Assembly (NCBI GenBank): GCA_002118135.1
Contig: BDIU01000160.1
Coordinates: forward strand, 62,001 to 126,000
DNA: 64,000 nucleotides
Direction: 5' to 3'
Origin: Trebouxia sp. TZW2008
Lineage: Eukaryota; Chlorophyta; Trebouxiophyceae; Trebouxiales; Trebouxiaceae
Numbering within the stretch: the stretch's first letter is position 1; every line of letters starts with the position of its first letter. Positions 10,976 to 23,200 of the stretch are shown one piece after another. A model generated the notes under the pieces. It worked only from the letters and a program-made list of their open reading frames with translations, had not been told where the DNA came from and did not search any database. The translations under genes were made by a program, and so were the position numbers.

Positions 10976-13900
10976 GTATCCTGTCCCATACCAGGAGGCT
11001 GCAAAACATAAAGCACAAAACCTGTTCAAACTTTACAAGTGAAATTCATTCACAAATGTCATCGTTCTCCCTTGGCATTGCAAAACACAAGTATCAAATA
11101 AACCATCATGCTTCCTTGGCATGGCAAGACACAAACATCAAACAGCGGCATTGAAGCCCTTCATCATGAGCAATCCATTTCACTGTGTAACGCTGCGCAT
11201 AAAACCTGTCAAACTTCCCTTGAGCTTAACCATCTGAAGTCAAACAGACTACAGGAACTTGCATACTCCCTGGTATTGCAAAGCCTATACTACAACTGCT
11301 GAACCTCCCTTGGATTCAATCTTCCAAGGCTAGCTAGACCTTAGGTGGAAGTGCACTCCAACTGTTACACAACGCCTACAGTAAACAGCTCAGATGGCAA
11401 ACAAGAGACTCAGCCGGTCTCTGTTTCAAATCAATATAAGTGTCANNTGACACTTATATTGATTTGAAACAGAGACCGGCTGAGTCTCTTGTTTGCCATC
11501 TGAGCTGTTTGCTGTAGGCGTTGTGTAACAGTTGGAGTGCACTTCCACCTAAGGTCTAGCTAGCCTTAGAAGGTTGAATCCAAGGGAGGTTCAGCAGTTG
11601 TAGCATAGGCTTTGCAATACCAGGGAGTATGCAAGTTCCTGTAGTCTGTTTGACTTCAGATGGTTAAGCTCAAGGGAAGTTTGACAGGTTTTATGCGCAG
11701 CATTACACAGTGAAATGGATTGCTCATGATGAAGGGCTTCAATGCCGTTGTTTGATGTTTGTGTCTTGCCATGCCAAGGGAGCATGATGGTTTATTTGAT
11801 ACTTGTGTTTTGCAATGCCAAGGGAGAACAATGACATTTGCGAATGTATTTCACTTGTAAAGTTTGAACAGGTTTTGTGCTTTATAATTTGCAGCCTCCT
11901 GGTATGGGACAGGATAAAAGTAAGTGTTGTATATTTGGACAGTATAGGCTTGTCTCAGATCAGAGGTTGTATTTTGACTTGATCGATTTTGATGATTGAT
12001 GTTTCAATGAATGTGTGCCTGCAAGGGATCGCTAAACTGTGAGGTTCTCAGCCGAATTCAGTCAGCACATTCATCAAAAGGTTACTAAGTAGTGGGTTAG
12101 TCAGGGTTACATAAACCGCTTTCCTAGCGCCAGCTGGCCTAGTTAGTTGTACGTAGCGGCCTGTGATACTGTGTTCATATGAGATATAGTAGCGCTAAAG
12201 CACATTGTAAGTATGTAACGATTCGCACAATTCTAAAAGCCCGCAGACTGCACACCTAAGTTTGGCAGGTTATGGCTAGACAGGCTCAACAGGCCCAGCT
12301 AGGTACATACTGCAGCAATCAGTTGTCTCCGACCAGTCCTGCTTTGTGCTATTATGAACCATGTACTCTGAGTGTGGTGAAGGAACAAGAATCCTTGTGT
12401 GCTGATTTGTCTCATTGTCGTGATCATAATGTGAATGTGTATGCGGACAGGCAACCGAGGCTCTGAAGGTCACAGCAGAGCACCTGAAGAAATTTGGGGT
12501 CATGGATCACATCATTCCTGAACCCTTGGGGGGTGCTCATGGGGACCCCATGGGCTCCTTCCCCTTCATCAAGAAGTCCATCATGGATGTGTTTGAAGAG
12601 TAAGCCATCAATGCATATCACATGCAAGCATTACAGCGACGACATGAGACACCATAATATGTTTTGCCTGGTGGGACGATTCCATGTCCTGTATACACCT
12701 GTCACCGTATGTCGCGCTCTTTGAAACAAGTGTCTGTTTTGCTGCCACACTGTTGTTGACTGGCTTGCTCGCTCATGCTGCATGTGCATCGTACATGTGT
12801 ATCGTTCTCACATATTAGCTGCAAGCACATTGTCTAACAGCGCACAATGCAAATCGCAATGCACAAAGCTGAGCACTTTGTCAGGCAAGTGATTTGGCTG
12901 GTGATGCAGCTACAAAGACATGCCAGTGGAGGACCTCCTGGCTGACAGGTATAACAAATTCAGGAAGATTGGTTTGTATGAGGAGTACAAGGTGCCAGGC
13001 GGGCAATGGAGAGAGGTCAAAGCTGCCCGTGACAAGGTAAGGGCTATCCATAGAAACCCTCTTTATGTCAGTTATGCTCTCTGTCCTTAAAGTTGGCAGA
13101 GGAAGCGAAAAGAAGAGCAGGCATTAAAAGCCATACTCAAGAGCTGTCCATAGGTGATACTGTTTTATATAATGTATGCTCTTTATTCTGAAAGTTGGCA
13201 CAGGAAGAGAAAAGGAGAGATGGCTGCAAATAGCACATGTGATGCTACAAAGAACACCATCATTTGACTGCGCGTTGCCCAGTCTGGAGTATCATCCTGG
13301 AAGCAGGTCTCAGTTATGCTCAGTGTGAGCTCACGATTTGCATATGATGGCGTTGGTCAGTGGGTGAGTGAGGTTTTGTGAGAGTATGTCTGCTTGCTCA
13401 CAAGATGCAGATGATGGCATATGTCATTGGGCAAGTCAGGTATTGTGTGGAGCTGTCTGCTTGCTGATACAGTCCCAAGGCATATCGAAGCACAATCTCA
13501 CCCTCAACATCCCAGATCAAAAGTCCGAGACAACACAGCAGGTAGAAAGACAGTGTTTCATCTGTCTTTCAACAGTTGAACATCAATCGTCCATACTGCA
13601 GCTCTCAGAACAAGCCAGCCTGGTGAGACAGGACTTGGATGACGATGACACCTAGCACATGTGCTGGAAAGTGTAAACAGACATCAATATGAAGATAAAA
13701 CCAGGGAGTGGTGATGATGACAAATATAACATTCAAGCATGTGATTCATGCGCAGGCTAAGCGTGAAGGCTTGGGCTTTGAGTCAAAGGATGGCAGGTGG
13801 GCCATTGACGAGGAGGAGCGGGATCGGTATGACTTGGCTGCTGAAAAAACCAAGCAGTTTGAAGAGACTCTGAAGACAAAAGAGGAGTGGCTCAACCCAT

Positions 13901-14960
13901 TGTCTTTGCCTGAGTCAGTCACTGACTCATTGCATCCTGGTAAGGCTTACTGGCTGTTCGGCAACATGCATGTGCTGATCTGTCTGACATGCAGCAACAG
14001 TGTAACCTCAGCATCGTCACATAGGCAAGCTTGCTGCAGCAGTGCAGTAGCAGGAGCGCAGTAGTGGCAGCATTTATCTGTCTATATTGCAACAACGCAT
14101 GTTGTGCCTGTGGCACCTTGTCTGTTTGTTTGGTGGCTTCCAGTTGTCTGCACTGCTATCTTGGATAAGACACAGCCATGACTTGATCCGCAATGTGCCG
14201 CTGCAAGTCACAGTGCATGTTTCAGTTCAGTGCTGATTGGCCGCAGCTGCTGTGCACATGCTAAAAGTCAGCCGTTTAGAAGTCACCATGTATTCAACTG
14301 TGTCCGCAACAGCACATCGTGCTATGCAAGCAGTGCTGCCACCAGCTGATGCTACAATGCTCAGCTCCATCTCTTGAGTGTTCTGCTTGTACAGTCATAG
14401 CTGCATCGTCGCATTGTATAGTCATCATATTCGTGCTGTTGCAGATGACTTGCAAGCACTGATTGCTGAGGTTATTCAAGGTCTGAAAGAGGAGGGGAAA
14501 TTCAATGAGTCAGGAAAGCCTGCTCCTGCAGCATCAGAATCCAGCTCTGCTTCCAAACACATTTCCCAGGTGTGCAAATTCTCTGGAAACATAGCTTGAT
14601 TTGCTAGTAGATGCATTGATGCTTGTGCCCACACTTGCAGCATGTTTGCATGCTTAGTGTCGTCATCCCAACCAGCAAAAACCATGTCATGACTGCTGTG
14701 CTATTTGGGTGATCAATGGTGGCTTTTGTGAGCGTTGGTCATCCACTCAGTCACAAGCTTTCAAGGGCAGCTAATTCACTTACAGGTCACTGTATGCATT
14801 CTAGTCTTTCAGCTTTTCATGAACTTGCTACAGCAGTCCTTGCCAGTGCAGCTTCAGAGAAAAGACCGGGAATCAACTAGATAAGGGTGTATGCATGCAG
14901 GGTCCTGAGAACGGTGCTTCTGGGAATGCAGCTCATCAGGAAGTCAATGCTGAGGCTTGA
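8311..14960 (+). CDS. accA: Acetyl-CoA carboxylase carboxyltransferase alpha subunit, plastid
   Basis: The alpha subunit of the heteromeric plastid acetyl-CoA carboxylase moves the carboxyl group from biotin to acetyl-CoA, making malonyl-CoA for fatty acids. Ten exons close in phase to 564 residues: 8311-8694, 8763-8837, 8954-9181, 9509-9664, 10441-10647, 12451-12599, 12910-13036, 13756-13939, 14445-14569, 14901-14960. Residues 1 to about 75 are Ser/Arg-rich, a likely transit peptide; [14 protein letters not shown] starts the conserved part. Signature stretches are GHQKGRNTK (about 221-229), [10 protein letters not shown] in exon 4 and [10 protein letters not shown] (about 305-314), which form the carboxyltransferase fold and oxyanion region. 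A C-terminal extension after the bacterial-length domain (roughly residues 440-564) is Lys/Glu-rich, as in plant plastid subunits. The start at 8311 was preferred over 8254 because it opens a normal transit peptide. The intron at 10648-12450 holds the large palindrome. Confidence 0.96.
10090..10440 (+). repeat. Degenerate upstream copies of the acc[11 protein letters not shown] exon
   Basis: The intron tail and start of the exon at 10441 are repeated at 10289-10350 ([20 protein letters not shown], acceptor TTCCAG). A more decayed copy lies about 150 bp further upstream (10120-10240). The 10289 copy drifts into intron sequence after the PIIS codons, so it cannot replace the real exon, which goes on through GEGGSGG. 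Confidence 0.85.
10946..10975. repeat. (ATC)10 microsatellite
   Basis: Ten perfect ATC units end two bases before the left edge of the accA intron palindrome. Confidence 0.95.
10978..11915. repeat. Large near-perfect palindrome with a 2-N gap at its centre
   Basis: Bases 10978-11445 are the reverse complement of 11448-11915, with two Ns at 11446-11447 exactly at the axis. By eye I count about 12 substitutions over 468 paired positions (about 97%), mostly transitions, and no insertions or deletions. The arms carry short internal direct repeats (CTTGGCAT-GCAA-ACACAA). No target-site duplication is apparent at the edges. The element lies wholly inside the accA intron 10648-12450 and the flanking exons keep the correct order and strand. 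A hairpin that blocked sequencing, a long-TIR fold-back element or a misassembly could each explain it; the arm differences argue against one read folding on itself. Confidence 0.9.
12271..12325 (+). repeat. Dispersed repeat, GGCTCAACAGGCCCAG family
   Basis: About 50 bp resembling 22645-22695 and the left end of 18748-19033: a GGCTCArCAGGCCCAG core, then a variable triplet, GGTACrTACTG-AGCAATCA and so on. It lies in the large accA intron. No matching inverted end was found nearby, so it may be a solo end of a small DNA element. Confidence 0.6.
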
Positions 14961-15540
14961 GCGAGCAAATCCAGACAGCTCTGCTGCTTCAGTATCATGC
15001 TTCAGCCCTGCTGTATCAAGAGTGTATTGCAGACATGGTCAAATGTCAGCTGGAGGTGCAGTCTTACTACTAAGCAAGCTCAGCCCAGGCCGGCAATCTG
15101 TGTGAGAGTGCATCAAATGCGACAGCTGAGATCTGAGTCTAGTTGAGCAGATGTGAGGCGGCATCAGAGAGAGCATTGGCGATGTGTCCATCTTCAAGCT
15201 GAATGAGTGGTCTGCAAAGTGTGTCTTACCTGCGTTGCCAAGTAGTCATAGTTTTAGAGTCCTCTACTTGTACACATAGCCTTGCTACCCTCACACATGC
15301 TTGTGATGGCAGCGTTGTTGACCAGCATTGCAATGCAGGAGAGCTATAGTTGAGTTGAGTCGCGTCGCATAGCCATATCAGAACTGTAATGCTATGAAGT
15401 GAAATTGAGATGTCAATTTCATGCTATGAAGCCTTTGCTGTCAGGCTGAAGGGTCCTGTTAGGGCTTGCCCTGCTGCATGTCTGCATTTTGCACCGCGAT
15501 CCTCTGATTGCTCAGCAGAATTGCGGCAACAAACCAGACG
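14961..15540. other. Intergenic, accA 3' region to TIM8 promoter
   Basis: No supported gene. It should hold the accA 3' UTR and the TIM8 promoter. Confidence 0.5.
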
Positions 15541-15798
15541 ATGGAGGAGAAAGGCGGTGTGTCACCTCAGCTGCAGCAGTTTCTGCAACAAGAGCAGGCG
15601 AAAGCGCAGCTACAACGAACGATCTCAGAGCTCACAAGCACTTGCTGGGAGAAGTGTGTCGGTTACCCTGGTCGCAGCCTAAGCTCAAGAGAGGAAGCGT
15701 GCTTGTCTGACTGTGCGAAGCGATTTCTGGATACAACGCAGTTCATCATGCAGCGCGCGCAGTCTCAGTCACGATCTGCTGGAGGTGGCGGATTCTAA
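15541..15798 (+). CDS. TIM8: Mitochondrial import chaperone, small Tim family, TIM8-like
   Basis: Single-exon gene of 85 residues. Small Tim proteins carry hydrophobic precursors across the mitochondrial intermembrane space, TIM8 working with TIM13. The twin CX3C motif is present: Cys35-WEK-Cys39 and Cys54-LSD-Cys58, 14 residues apart. The surrounding CWEKCVGYPG, SREEACLSDCAKRF and LDTTQFI match the Tim8 branch better than Tim9, Tim10 or Tim13. The helix before the first Cys (FLQQEQAKAQLQRTISELT) and the length are normal. The ATG at 15541 was chosen because it gives the usual acidic, soluble N-terminus and no targeting peptide. It is one of the few genes in the window with no introns and no repeated segments. 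Confidence 0.95.
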   Translation: MEEKGGVSPQLQQFLQQEQAKAQLQRTISELTSTCWEKCVGYPGRSLSSREEACLSDCAKRFLDTTQFIMQRAQSQSRSAGGGGF

Positions 15799-17239
15799 TC
15801 ATCAACACTCCAGAGGCGTTGCTGACTTCTCAGGGCCACCAACCCATACACAACTTTGCAGCCCTTCGGCTGAGGCAGAACAGCAGCAGTATGCAACGTC
15901 AACTCAGCTAAGCGGGTCAAGGCTACAGTTGCCAGGGCGTGACTGCAAGTGTTGGGCGTGCCCATGCAGGCTTTTATGCTACATTGTTGCTTTGCCTCAG
16001 GCTTGCTAGCTTTACACTGCACTTGCAACTCTTTCTAATAGCCACTGCTGCAATTAACGCCATCTTGTCTGTGTTTTGAAGTGATGACAAAGCATCATTT
16101 GCACAGAGTGTGGTTAGACACAACTCGTTTGTACAGAATGAATCTAGTTGTTGCCATGCTTCAGACCTGTCACTAGATCTGTCACAGCTGCCATGCTTTG
16201 CATGAGCATAGCTACAGTGAGTTCGCCTGTCACCATGGTCAAAGCATGATTTTGGCTAGGCCTCGGCAGTCATGACCAATACCGATCGTTTTCAGCAGCT
16301 TGCAGTCTTGCATTGCTCAGACTTGTTTCACAGCATTCCTGCAGGAAATCAGGACTCTTGTACCATCTCTCAGGCAGAGTGGACCTGTTGCAGAAATTTT
16401 GCAGTCAGGATGATTTCGTTAACTTGATCATTGTTTACCAACCCATGCCCAAAGTGCAAAATAGGTCTGCAGTTGTCTCCTTGACATACTACAAAGGCCA
16501 GAAGTTCTGCTGTTGCAGACATGAACGTCAGCTAATTAAATGCATTGCAACATGTACAGCACCAGCATGTAGCTGCAGGCACCTTATGCTTTTCACATTT
16601 GCCTCTGGCTGCCAGGCAGTATGTGCTGATCCTGATGCCTGAATGAGAAACGCCAAATCAGCGCCGCTATGGTTGTCAGACTGCCATCAGGCTGGCTATG
16701 GCTTTATCTCCGGAGTCCAACACGCTCTCATGCATCATCATGAAGATCAAGCTGATGGGCATGTCTATGGAAATACGATTCTTTCGGCGCATAGTGCGGT
16801 CTGCCCAATGGCGCCAAATATAGGCAGCAGGAAAAGCTCAGCAAGAAGGTGGCGAAGCTGTCTGAACCTCTCGTCAGCATTGCAACTCCTGAGTGCTAGC
16901 TGCAGGATCCACCAAATGGCAATTGCAATTATGCCTTTCACACGTAAGCGCACGTGGATTTTTGCGTAAAAAGGTTACGCTCTTGTCGCACCGCAGTCGG
17001 CATTGTCGATTATACCTTGGGCAATGCCTTGCGCACAGGGCCATGGATGCTTCGCTGGCACAGACAGTGTGTGTATGCTGGTTGCTAGGACCTGTAAAAA
17101 GCCGTAGCGTCTCAGGTCTTGCTGAGAGGTGATCCAAGTGCGCCGGTGAACCTTACAGGACGCAGCGTGGCTTTTCCTGGTGAACAGCAGTGTCTGCACA
17201 ATCAGCAGCAAAGATTGCGTATAGCAGATCAACTTTGTC
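15799..17239. other. Intergenic, TIM8 to the XB3-like gene
   Basis: About 1.4 kb. Several open frames of around 60-110 codons exist on both strands (for example 16643-16969 + and 16765-16953 -), but none shows a domain, a consistent splice pattern or a convincing start. The last few hundred bases must contain the promoter of the gene at 17240. Confidence 0.45.
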
Positions 17240-20200
17240 ATGGGCATAGTGACATCCTGTTTGAACGCTTCGTCAAGGCAGTTGTTGACAGCGGCGTCAG
17301 ACGGAGATGCAGAGACTGTGCGTCAGGTAGCTGACACGTTGCCAGGCGTGCGTGGTACAGGGTCTGCTGCATTAGACATACCTAGCGTTTCTGCCTGTGT
17401 ACATTATGGCAAGCTGATTTCCACAATTTTTGTCAAGTATGAATGTGAAGTGAACACATGCACCAGCTTGGAGGCAGTGCAGCTTTGACCATGTCACCAA
17501 TGACGCTTGATCCAATGCACTGGCTGTATTGCCTGAGTTCAATCTATGTCACTATGTCACAGCTGGTTCAGTTTCCTTTGTACTGTCCATGTCATGCCTT
17601 TTGAATTGCTTGTGGCAGGTGCTTGAAGCTAAGCCTCAACTAGCTACTTACACTGCCTTCACAACAGGCTGGAACTGCTTACACTATGCTGCTGGTGAGC
17701 AGACTTTCACTGTTGATGCAGCCAGTCAGGCATTGCAGGCGTTGAGATGAACTGTAGTCCCGTAACTTTACATGCATGTCTGCATGCTTTACAGCCATCA
17801 ATTCCCAGCTTGGCAAGTTGTGAGCATGTCCTCTGCATGCTTTGGCGCAGCAACACAGACTCAACTTTGAGCACTTGTGCGCTTACATCAGAGCATTGCA
17901 ATGCTTTCACCACTCTGTCTGCATGGTATCTTTGTGCCTCAGAATGCCAGGCCTGTGTTGCACATCCCATACACCAATCAAGCTCATGAAGTGCATTCAT
18001 GCTGTTTGATGCCTTCAGACAGCAAGTCTGTAGTGCATCTCATACAGCGACAAAGATTACATGTTTCATGCATTCACGCTGTTTGGTGCATCCAAAGAGC
18101 AACTCAATCTCTGTTGTGCATCTGATACAGCAAGAGAAGTCATTGTCGTGCATTGCAAACAGCAATCAAGATCAGTCAATGAAGTGGATCAGTCAGTGAA
18201 GTGTGTCCATGCTGTGCTCTGCAGCCAAAGGGCATACAGCTGTGTTGCAAGCAGCTGTGGAAGCTGTTAAGCTTGGAACCAAGGAGTCCTTTTCAGAGGA
18301 CACCGATGACATTTCCATCAAGTCTGTCAGGGCTTGGAGTAAACTGCTAAAGGACTGTTTGAATCAAAGGGGCAGCAAGGGAGAGTCTGCAGTCATGGTT
18401 GCATGTGAGGAAGGGTAAGATCACGGTCTTGTGTCTTTACTGCATCTGAGTATGTGATAGAGCTCAGGCGTGGTTTCCTGCACTTTCATATGCATTACTT
18501 GTGTACGCGGACCACATGAGAGCTAGTGATGTGGTGCTGTGCCTTTGCTTATCAATCATATTGGCGTCATGAGACGCCTCATGACGCCAATAAGGCGTCT
18601 CATGACAAAGCATTGACAATGCTCTTGAAGAGATGAGATTTACATCAACTCTAGCAAAGGCTGCCATCAGGACAAACTTGCAGGATAAAGCTATGTGTGG
18701 CACACTGTGTTGCAGACTCAGCAAGTGCTCATACATTTGTTCAACACGCATGCTAAGTAGGCTCAGCAGGCCCAGTATCATACATACCGGAGCAGCCGGC
18801 TTTTGTGGACCAGTGTCAGGAAGCTTGTTATCTGACAGCAGCAGGCGCTGTAAAGGGCAATGCTGTTGTCATGTGAGATGCTGGCTATGTGTTCTGGAGG
18901 CTGCACGCTCACATGCAAGCAGTAGGCAGGGCAAGCTCAGCTTATCATCTGCATTGTGTCTGCAGATAACATAGGGACACTTGATTGCTCCTGTATGTAA
19001 CTAGCTGGGCCTGCTGAGCCTGTCCAGCGTGTGTGTTTGATGAACGAATGAATGAAATCGTCTATGCATGTGCTCTTTGCACAACAGTCAGGCATTGTCT
19101 CCTATCATGTCTGTTCAAAGGCCAGGGAACTTGCGCATATTGCAAGGTCTGCAGATCTGATGAAGTGTTGCAAGTGCAAGTATCGCTGCAAAACAGCATC
19201 TGCAGCAGTGCATGTACCTGCAGCATTGTTGCACCATGTCTGAAATCCTGGCAACGTTAGACCTCAGATGCACTCAAAACTCTGTATTCTCCCTCAAGCA
19301 TGAAACAGGGACAACTAGCACTGGTGACAAAACACAGTCTGTGCCATCACTCCGTCTGTTCACACCCAATTTTGCTGACAGGACTGCAGATGCTGCCCGT
19401 TCACTTTTGTCAGCAACAGTGGGTGTTGCTGAGAAGAGTGCAGGTCAGCATCTGCAGTCTGTGGGTCTGACACATTTGCGCTTGTTGAACAGCAGTTGGC
19501 GGTGTCAACACCACAGGACAAGCCAGCTTGCAGTTGCATCCAGGTATGAGTGTATACACTGTGGCCTGGCACGGTTCTGCTGCCAGGTGCCGCAAAGAGC
19601 AGGGGCCAGACCCTTTTGTGCCTGCCCATCATGTGCTTCACGCAAGGCATAACATGTGTGCTGTGTGCTTGCAAGCATGGCTTTGCCGTCAGTTTCCTTA
19701 TAGAGCAGGGAGCAGAGCCTCTTGTGAACAACAAGAAGTGAATGCATGTACTGTGCTTGCGGGCATGACTTTGCTACCAGGTGCCTCATCAAGCAGGGAG
19801 CAGATCCCTCTGTACGGGACAATGAATGAATAAATGCACTTGTGGTGTCAGTGCGCACCCTTTCGTGCAGTGCTGAACAAGGACTGGATGCATGTATGGT
19901 ATACTTATGCAGCTAGGTTTCTGATAGAGCAGGGAGTTTTATAAGAAGCGTTCGACCCCTTTGCACTGTGTAGTGCTGAATCATCGCCTGAATGTATATG
20001 GTGTATGCTTGTAGGCATGGCTTTGCTGCTAGGTTTCTGATAGAGCAGGGAGCAGACCCCTTTGTACAGGACAAGGTGCAGCACCGCTCTGCCATCCACT
20101 ATGCAGCAGCCAAGGGTAGGGTGGACTCCCTCAGGCGGCTGCTGGATGATCAGTTGCGCATCCACACAGAGGAGGGCTACATTTCATTGAAAAACGCTCG

Positions 20201-23200
20201 TATTCAAGATGTTAGCGGCAATTGCAGGTAATTTTTTGTCTGGTTTGTATATCATTGTGTACATATAACTCCTCAGCACTAGCCATATATTGCAGTGGCT
20301 GTCTGCTCAGCTTTCTGGCCTACTTGTTGCAAGCTTGGCTTGCTGGGTCTATGTGCATTGACAGCAGAGTAGACAATGTGGGCTGACAGCCCTGCAATTG
20401 ACAGCAGCAAATGGCAGCCTGAAGTGTTGCCGCAAGATGCACAGACTGATGTGTCGTATGCATGCAAAGTTGTGCTTGCAGCTAACGCAAGCTTGGCTTC
20501 CTTGGTGTCAGTACATTGACAGCAGAGCAGAGAACGGGCTGACAGCCTGCACTTGGCAGCGGTGAGTGTTAGCCTGCTGGTGTTCGGTTTGGCCTCACGC
20601 TCAGCAGGACACGGCAGCTTGCTAAAACTTCCCCTGTTCCTTGTGACCCAAGCATGCGCGGCTTGTGGGTTGCAGGTACATTGACAGCAGAGCAGAGAAT
20701 GGGCTGACAGCCCTGCACTTGGCAGCAGTGAATGGCAGCCTGGAGTGTGTGCGGCTGCTGCTGGATGGTGGAGCCTCCATGATGGTGCGCACTGTGGACC
20801 TGGATGTTGTGTCAGATGTGGCAGCCCCTGCTGGATCGACCCCCCTGCATGTGGCGGCTATGACGGGTCATGTAGCCATTTTGCAAGCCATGCTTCAGGT
20901 GGGGCTTGTATTATGCTTTGCATCGCTATCTCGCAAGGCATGCTCAAGGATGCTTTGTGTTGCTACTCTGCATGTGGCAGCAATGACAGGTCATATTGCC
21001 ATTCTGCAAGCCATGCTTCAGTTGGGCCTTCTTGAGAAAATTCTGTAGAGATGGGGTGCATCAACGCTTTGCCATGATGCTTTGTGTTGCTACCCCGCAT
21101 GTGGCAGCAATCATGTTTTGTGTTGCTATCCTGCAAGCCATGTTTCAGGTCTGCTGTTTGCCTCTACATGATGCTTCAGTGTCAAAAAGTTGTAGCAAGT
21201 CTTGCATGTGGCAGCCATGCCAGGTCATGTTGCTATTCTGCAAGCCAAGCTGCAAGTAGGCCTTGCATGTGGTGCTTTGTGTGGCTTCCCAGTTCTTGGT
21301 GTCTTCTTGCGCATATTTTGGCTTGAATCAATAGACATAAGCTTGTGACATGCTGCTGGGTCTGCGAAGTTTCTTGGTGGATATGGTCTTGGATTTTGAT
21401 CTGTACAGTCACAGTGCTTTGCCATTGTTGTGCTTGCACACTGCAACCTTCTGGCAGTAGGTACAACATGCTTCCTCATAGATATCTCAACTTAGCTCAC
21501 TTTCTCGAAGAGCACAGCTGTTATGACACTCTGCCTGGCACCGCCTCAGGCAGGCTCAGTCAGCAATCCTGTCTCACTGTGGCAGACACAACAAGCACAG
21601 CAGGTGCATCATAAACCCAAACACTGCATCAGACCACCATCACGAGGGATGTTGAGTTGATTCCTTTCATTTTACAAAATTTTGTTTGGTCCCTTTGCTG
21701 CTTTAGGTTGTTCACTGATAAATCTGATGATTGCAGGCTCACTCTGATGCACTTGGGTCATGGGGTGATAATGGCGCAACTGCTCGGCGGGCGTGGGAGG
21801 GCGATGGCCGAATTGACTTGCGCAGCGTGACCAACTGCCTGAGGCAGCTGCCGTACCATGTGGCCTGGCAGAAGGGCTATAGGCAGGCAGCAGGCGTGCT
21901 CAACCCTACTGTACCCATAGACACTGCTTTAGAGACCTGCAGGGAGCTTGGTGAAGGTCAGTCCACACCATGTATTACACGTCATTTAAGTTCACTGTGC
22001 CTATTGACATTGCACTAGAGATCTGCAGGGAGCTTGGAGAAGGACAGTTGCCACCATCTGTTTCACTTTGCTCAAATTTTGCTGTGCCCTTATACACAGG
22101 AAATTTGGTGCAGGTGAGTTCACATTAAGAGCTTCACTTTGCTAAATGTCACTGTGCGCATGGACATTGTCTTTTTCACAGAAGACCTACTGGGAGCTTG
22201 ATGAAGGTCAGGTTGCCATTATGTGTTTCACTGTGCTCAACCCCACTTCGCCTGTAAAAACTCCATAAGAGACCTGCACAAAGCTGGGTGAAGGTGAGTT
22301 CACATCAAGATGTCCACTTTGCTCAATATCACTGTGCGCATGGACATTGTCCTTTGTCACAACAGACCCACTGGGAGCTTGAGCTTGATGAAGGTCAGTT
22401 GCCACCATGTGTTTCACTGTGCTCAATACCTCTGTGCCTGTAGACAATGCCAAAGAGACCTGCAGGGAGCTTGGAAAAGGTGAGTTCGCATCAAGAGGTT
22501 CACCTTGCTGAGTGTCACTGTGCCCATAGACATTGCACCAGAGACCTGCAGGGAGCTTGGTGAAGTTCAGCCCTCTGCATGACTTGTTGGCATATAGTGC
22601 CTTTTTTATGCAACTTTTCATTGATCCATTCATACAAAGCCGTGCTAAATAGGCTCAGCAGGCCCAGTTTGGTACGTACTGGAGCAATCAACTGCTTCCT
22701 TGACTTGATTTATGTGAAATGGTATTGCAGCACAATTTCGCAAGACAACTCTTGACAGCTTGTAATGCTGGCAGCATGAAAATGTGCATCTTGCATGACC
22801 AATTATGTCATCAGGGGAGCTTGCATGATATTTGCATTCATCTGACTGGTCTCTACTCAATGTGCTGCTATCTGTGTGTCAAAACTGTTGGTGATAACAT
22901 ACCACTTTGCATTCACAGTTTATGCAAAGCAGTGACATGCCCTGCTTTTGCAGCTGCGCATGGCTGTGACATCAGGAATCATTTGCATTCATGAACTTTT
23001 TGGAGTGAACAAAATTCATCAAATCGTGTGACTCCAGCTCATTCTGCTTGCAGCTGATGTCCTTGTAGTGAACTGATCCAGATGGTATATGGCAGCTTCT
23101 GCTTCAAGCACACTTTCACAATCAGCCTCAAGCAATATCACTCCCCTCAAGACTTGACATGAACAAAGGTCAAGCAGATATGGCAGCTATGTGCAATGCT

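Noticed and set aside
11108..11785. Pair of 64-codon ORFs of the same sequence on opposite strands
   Set aside because: They are the two arms of the intronic palindrome; the frame has no recognisable features and would be transcribed as intron.
16643..16969. 109-codon plus-strand ORF and its antisense partner upstream of the XB3-like gene
   Set aside because: No domain, no start context, and no splice pattern that links either to neighbours.
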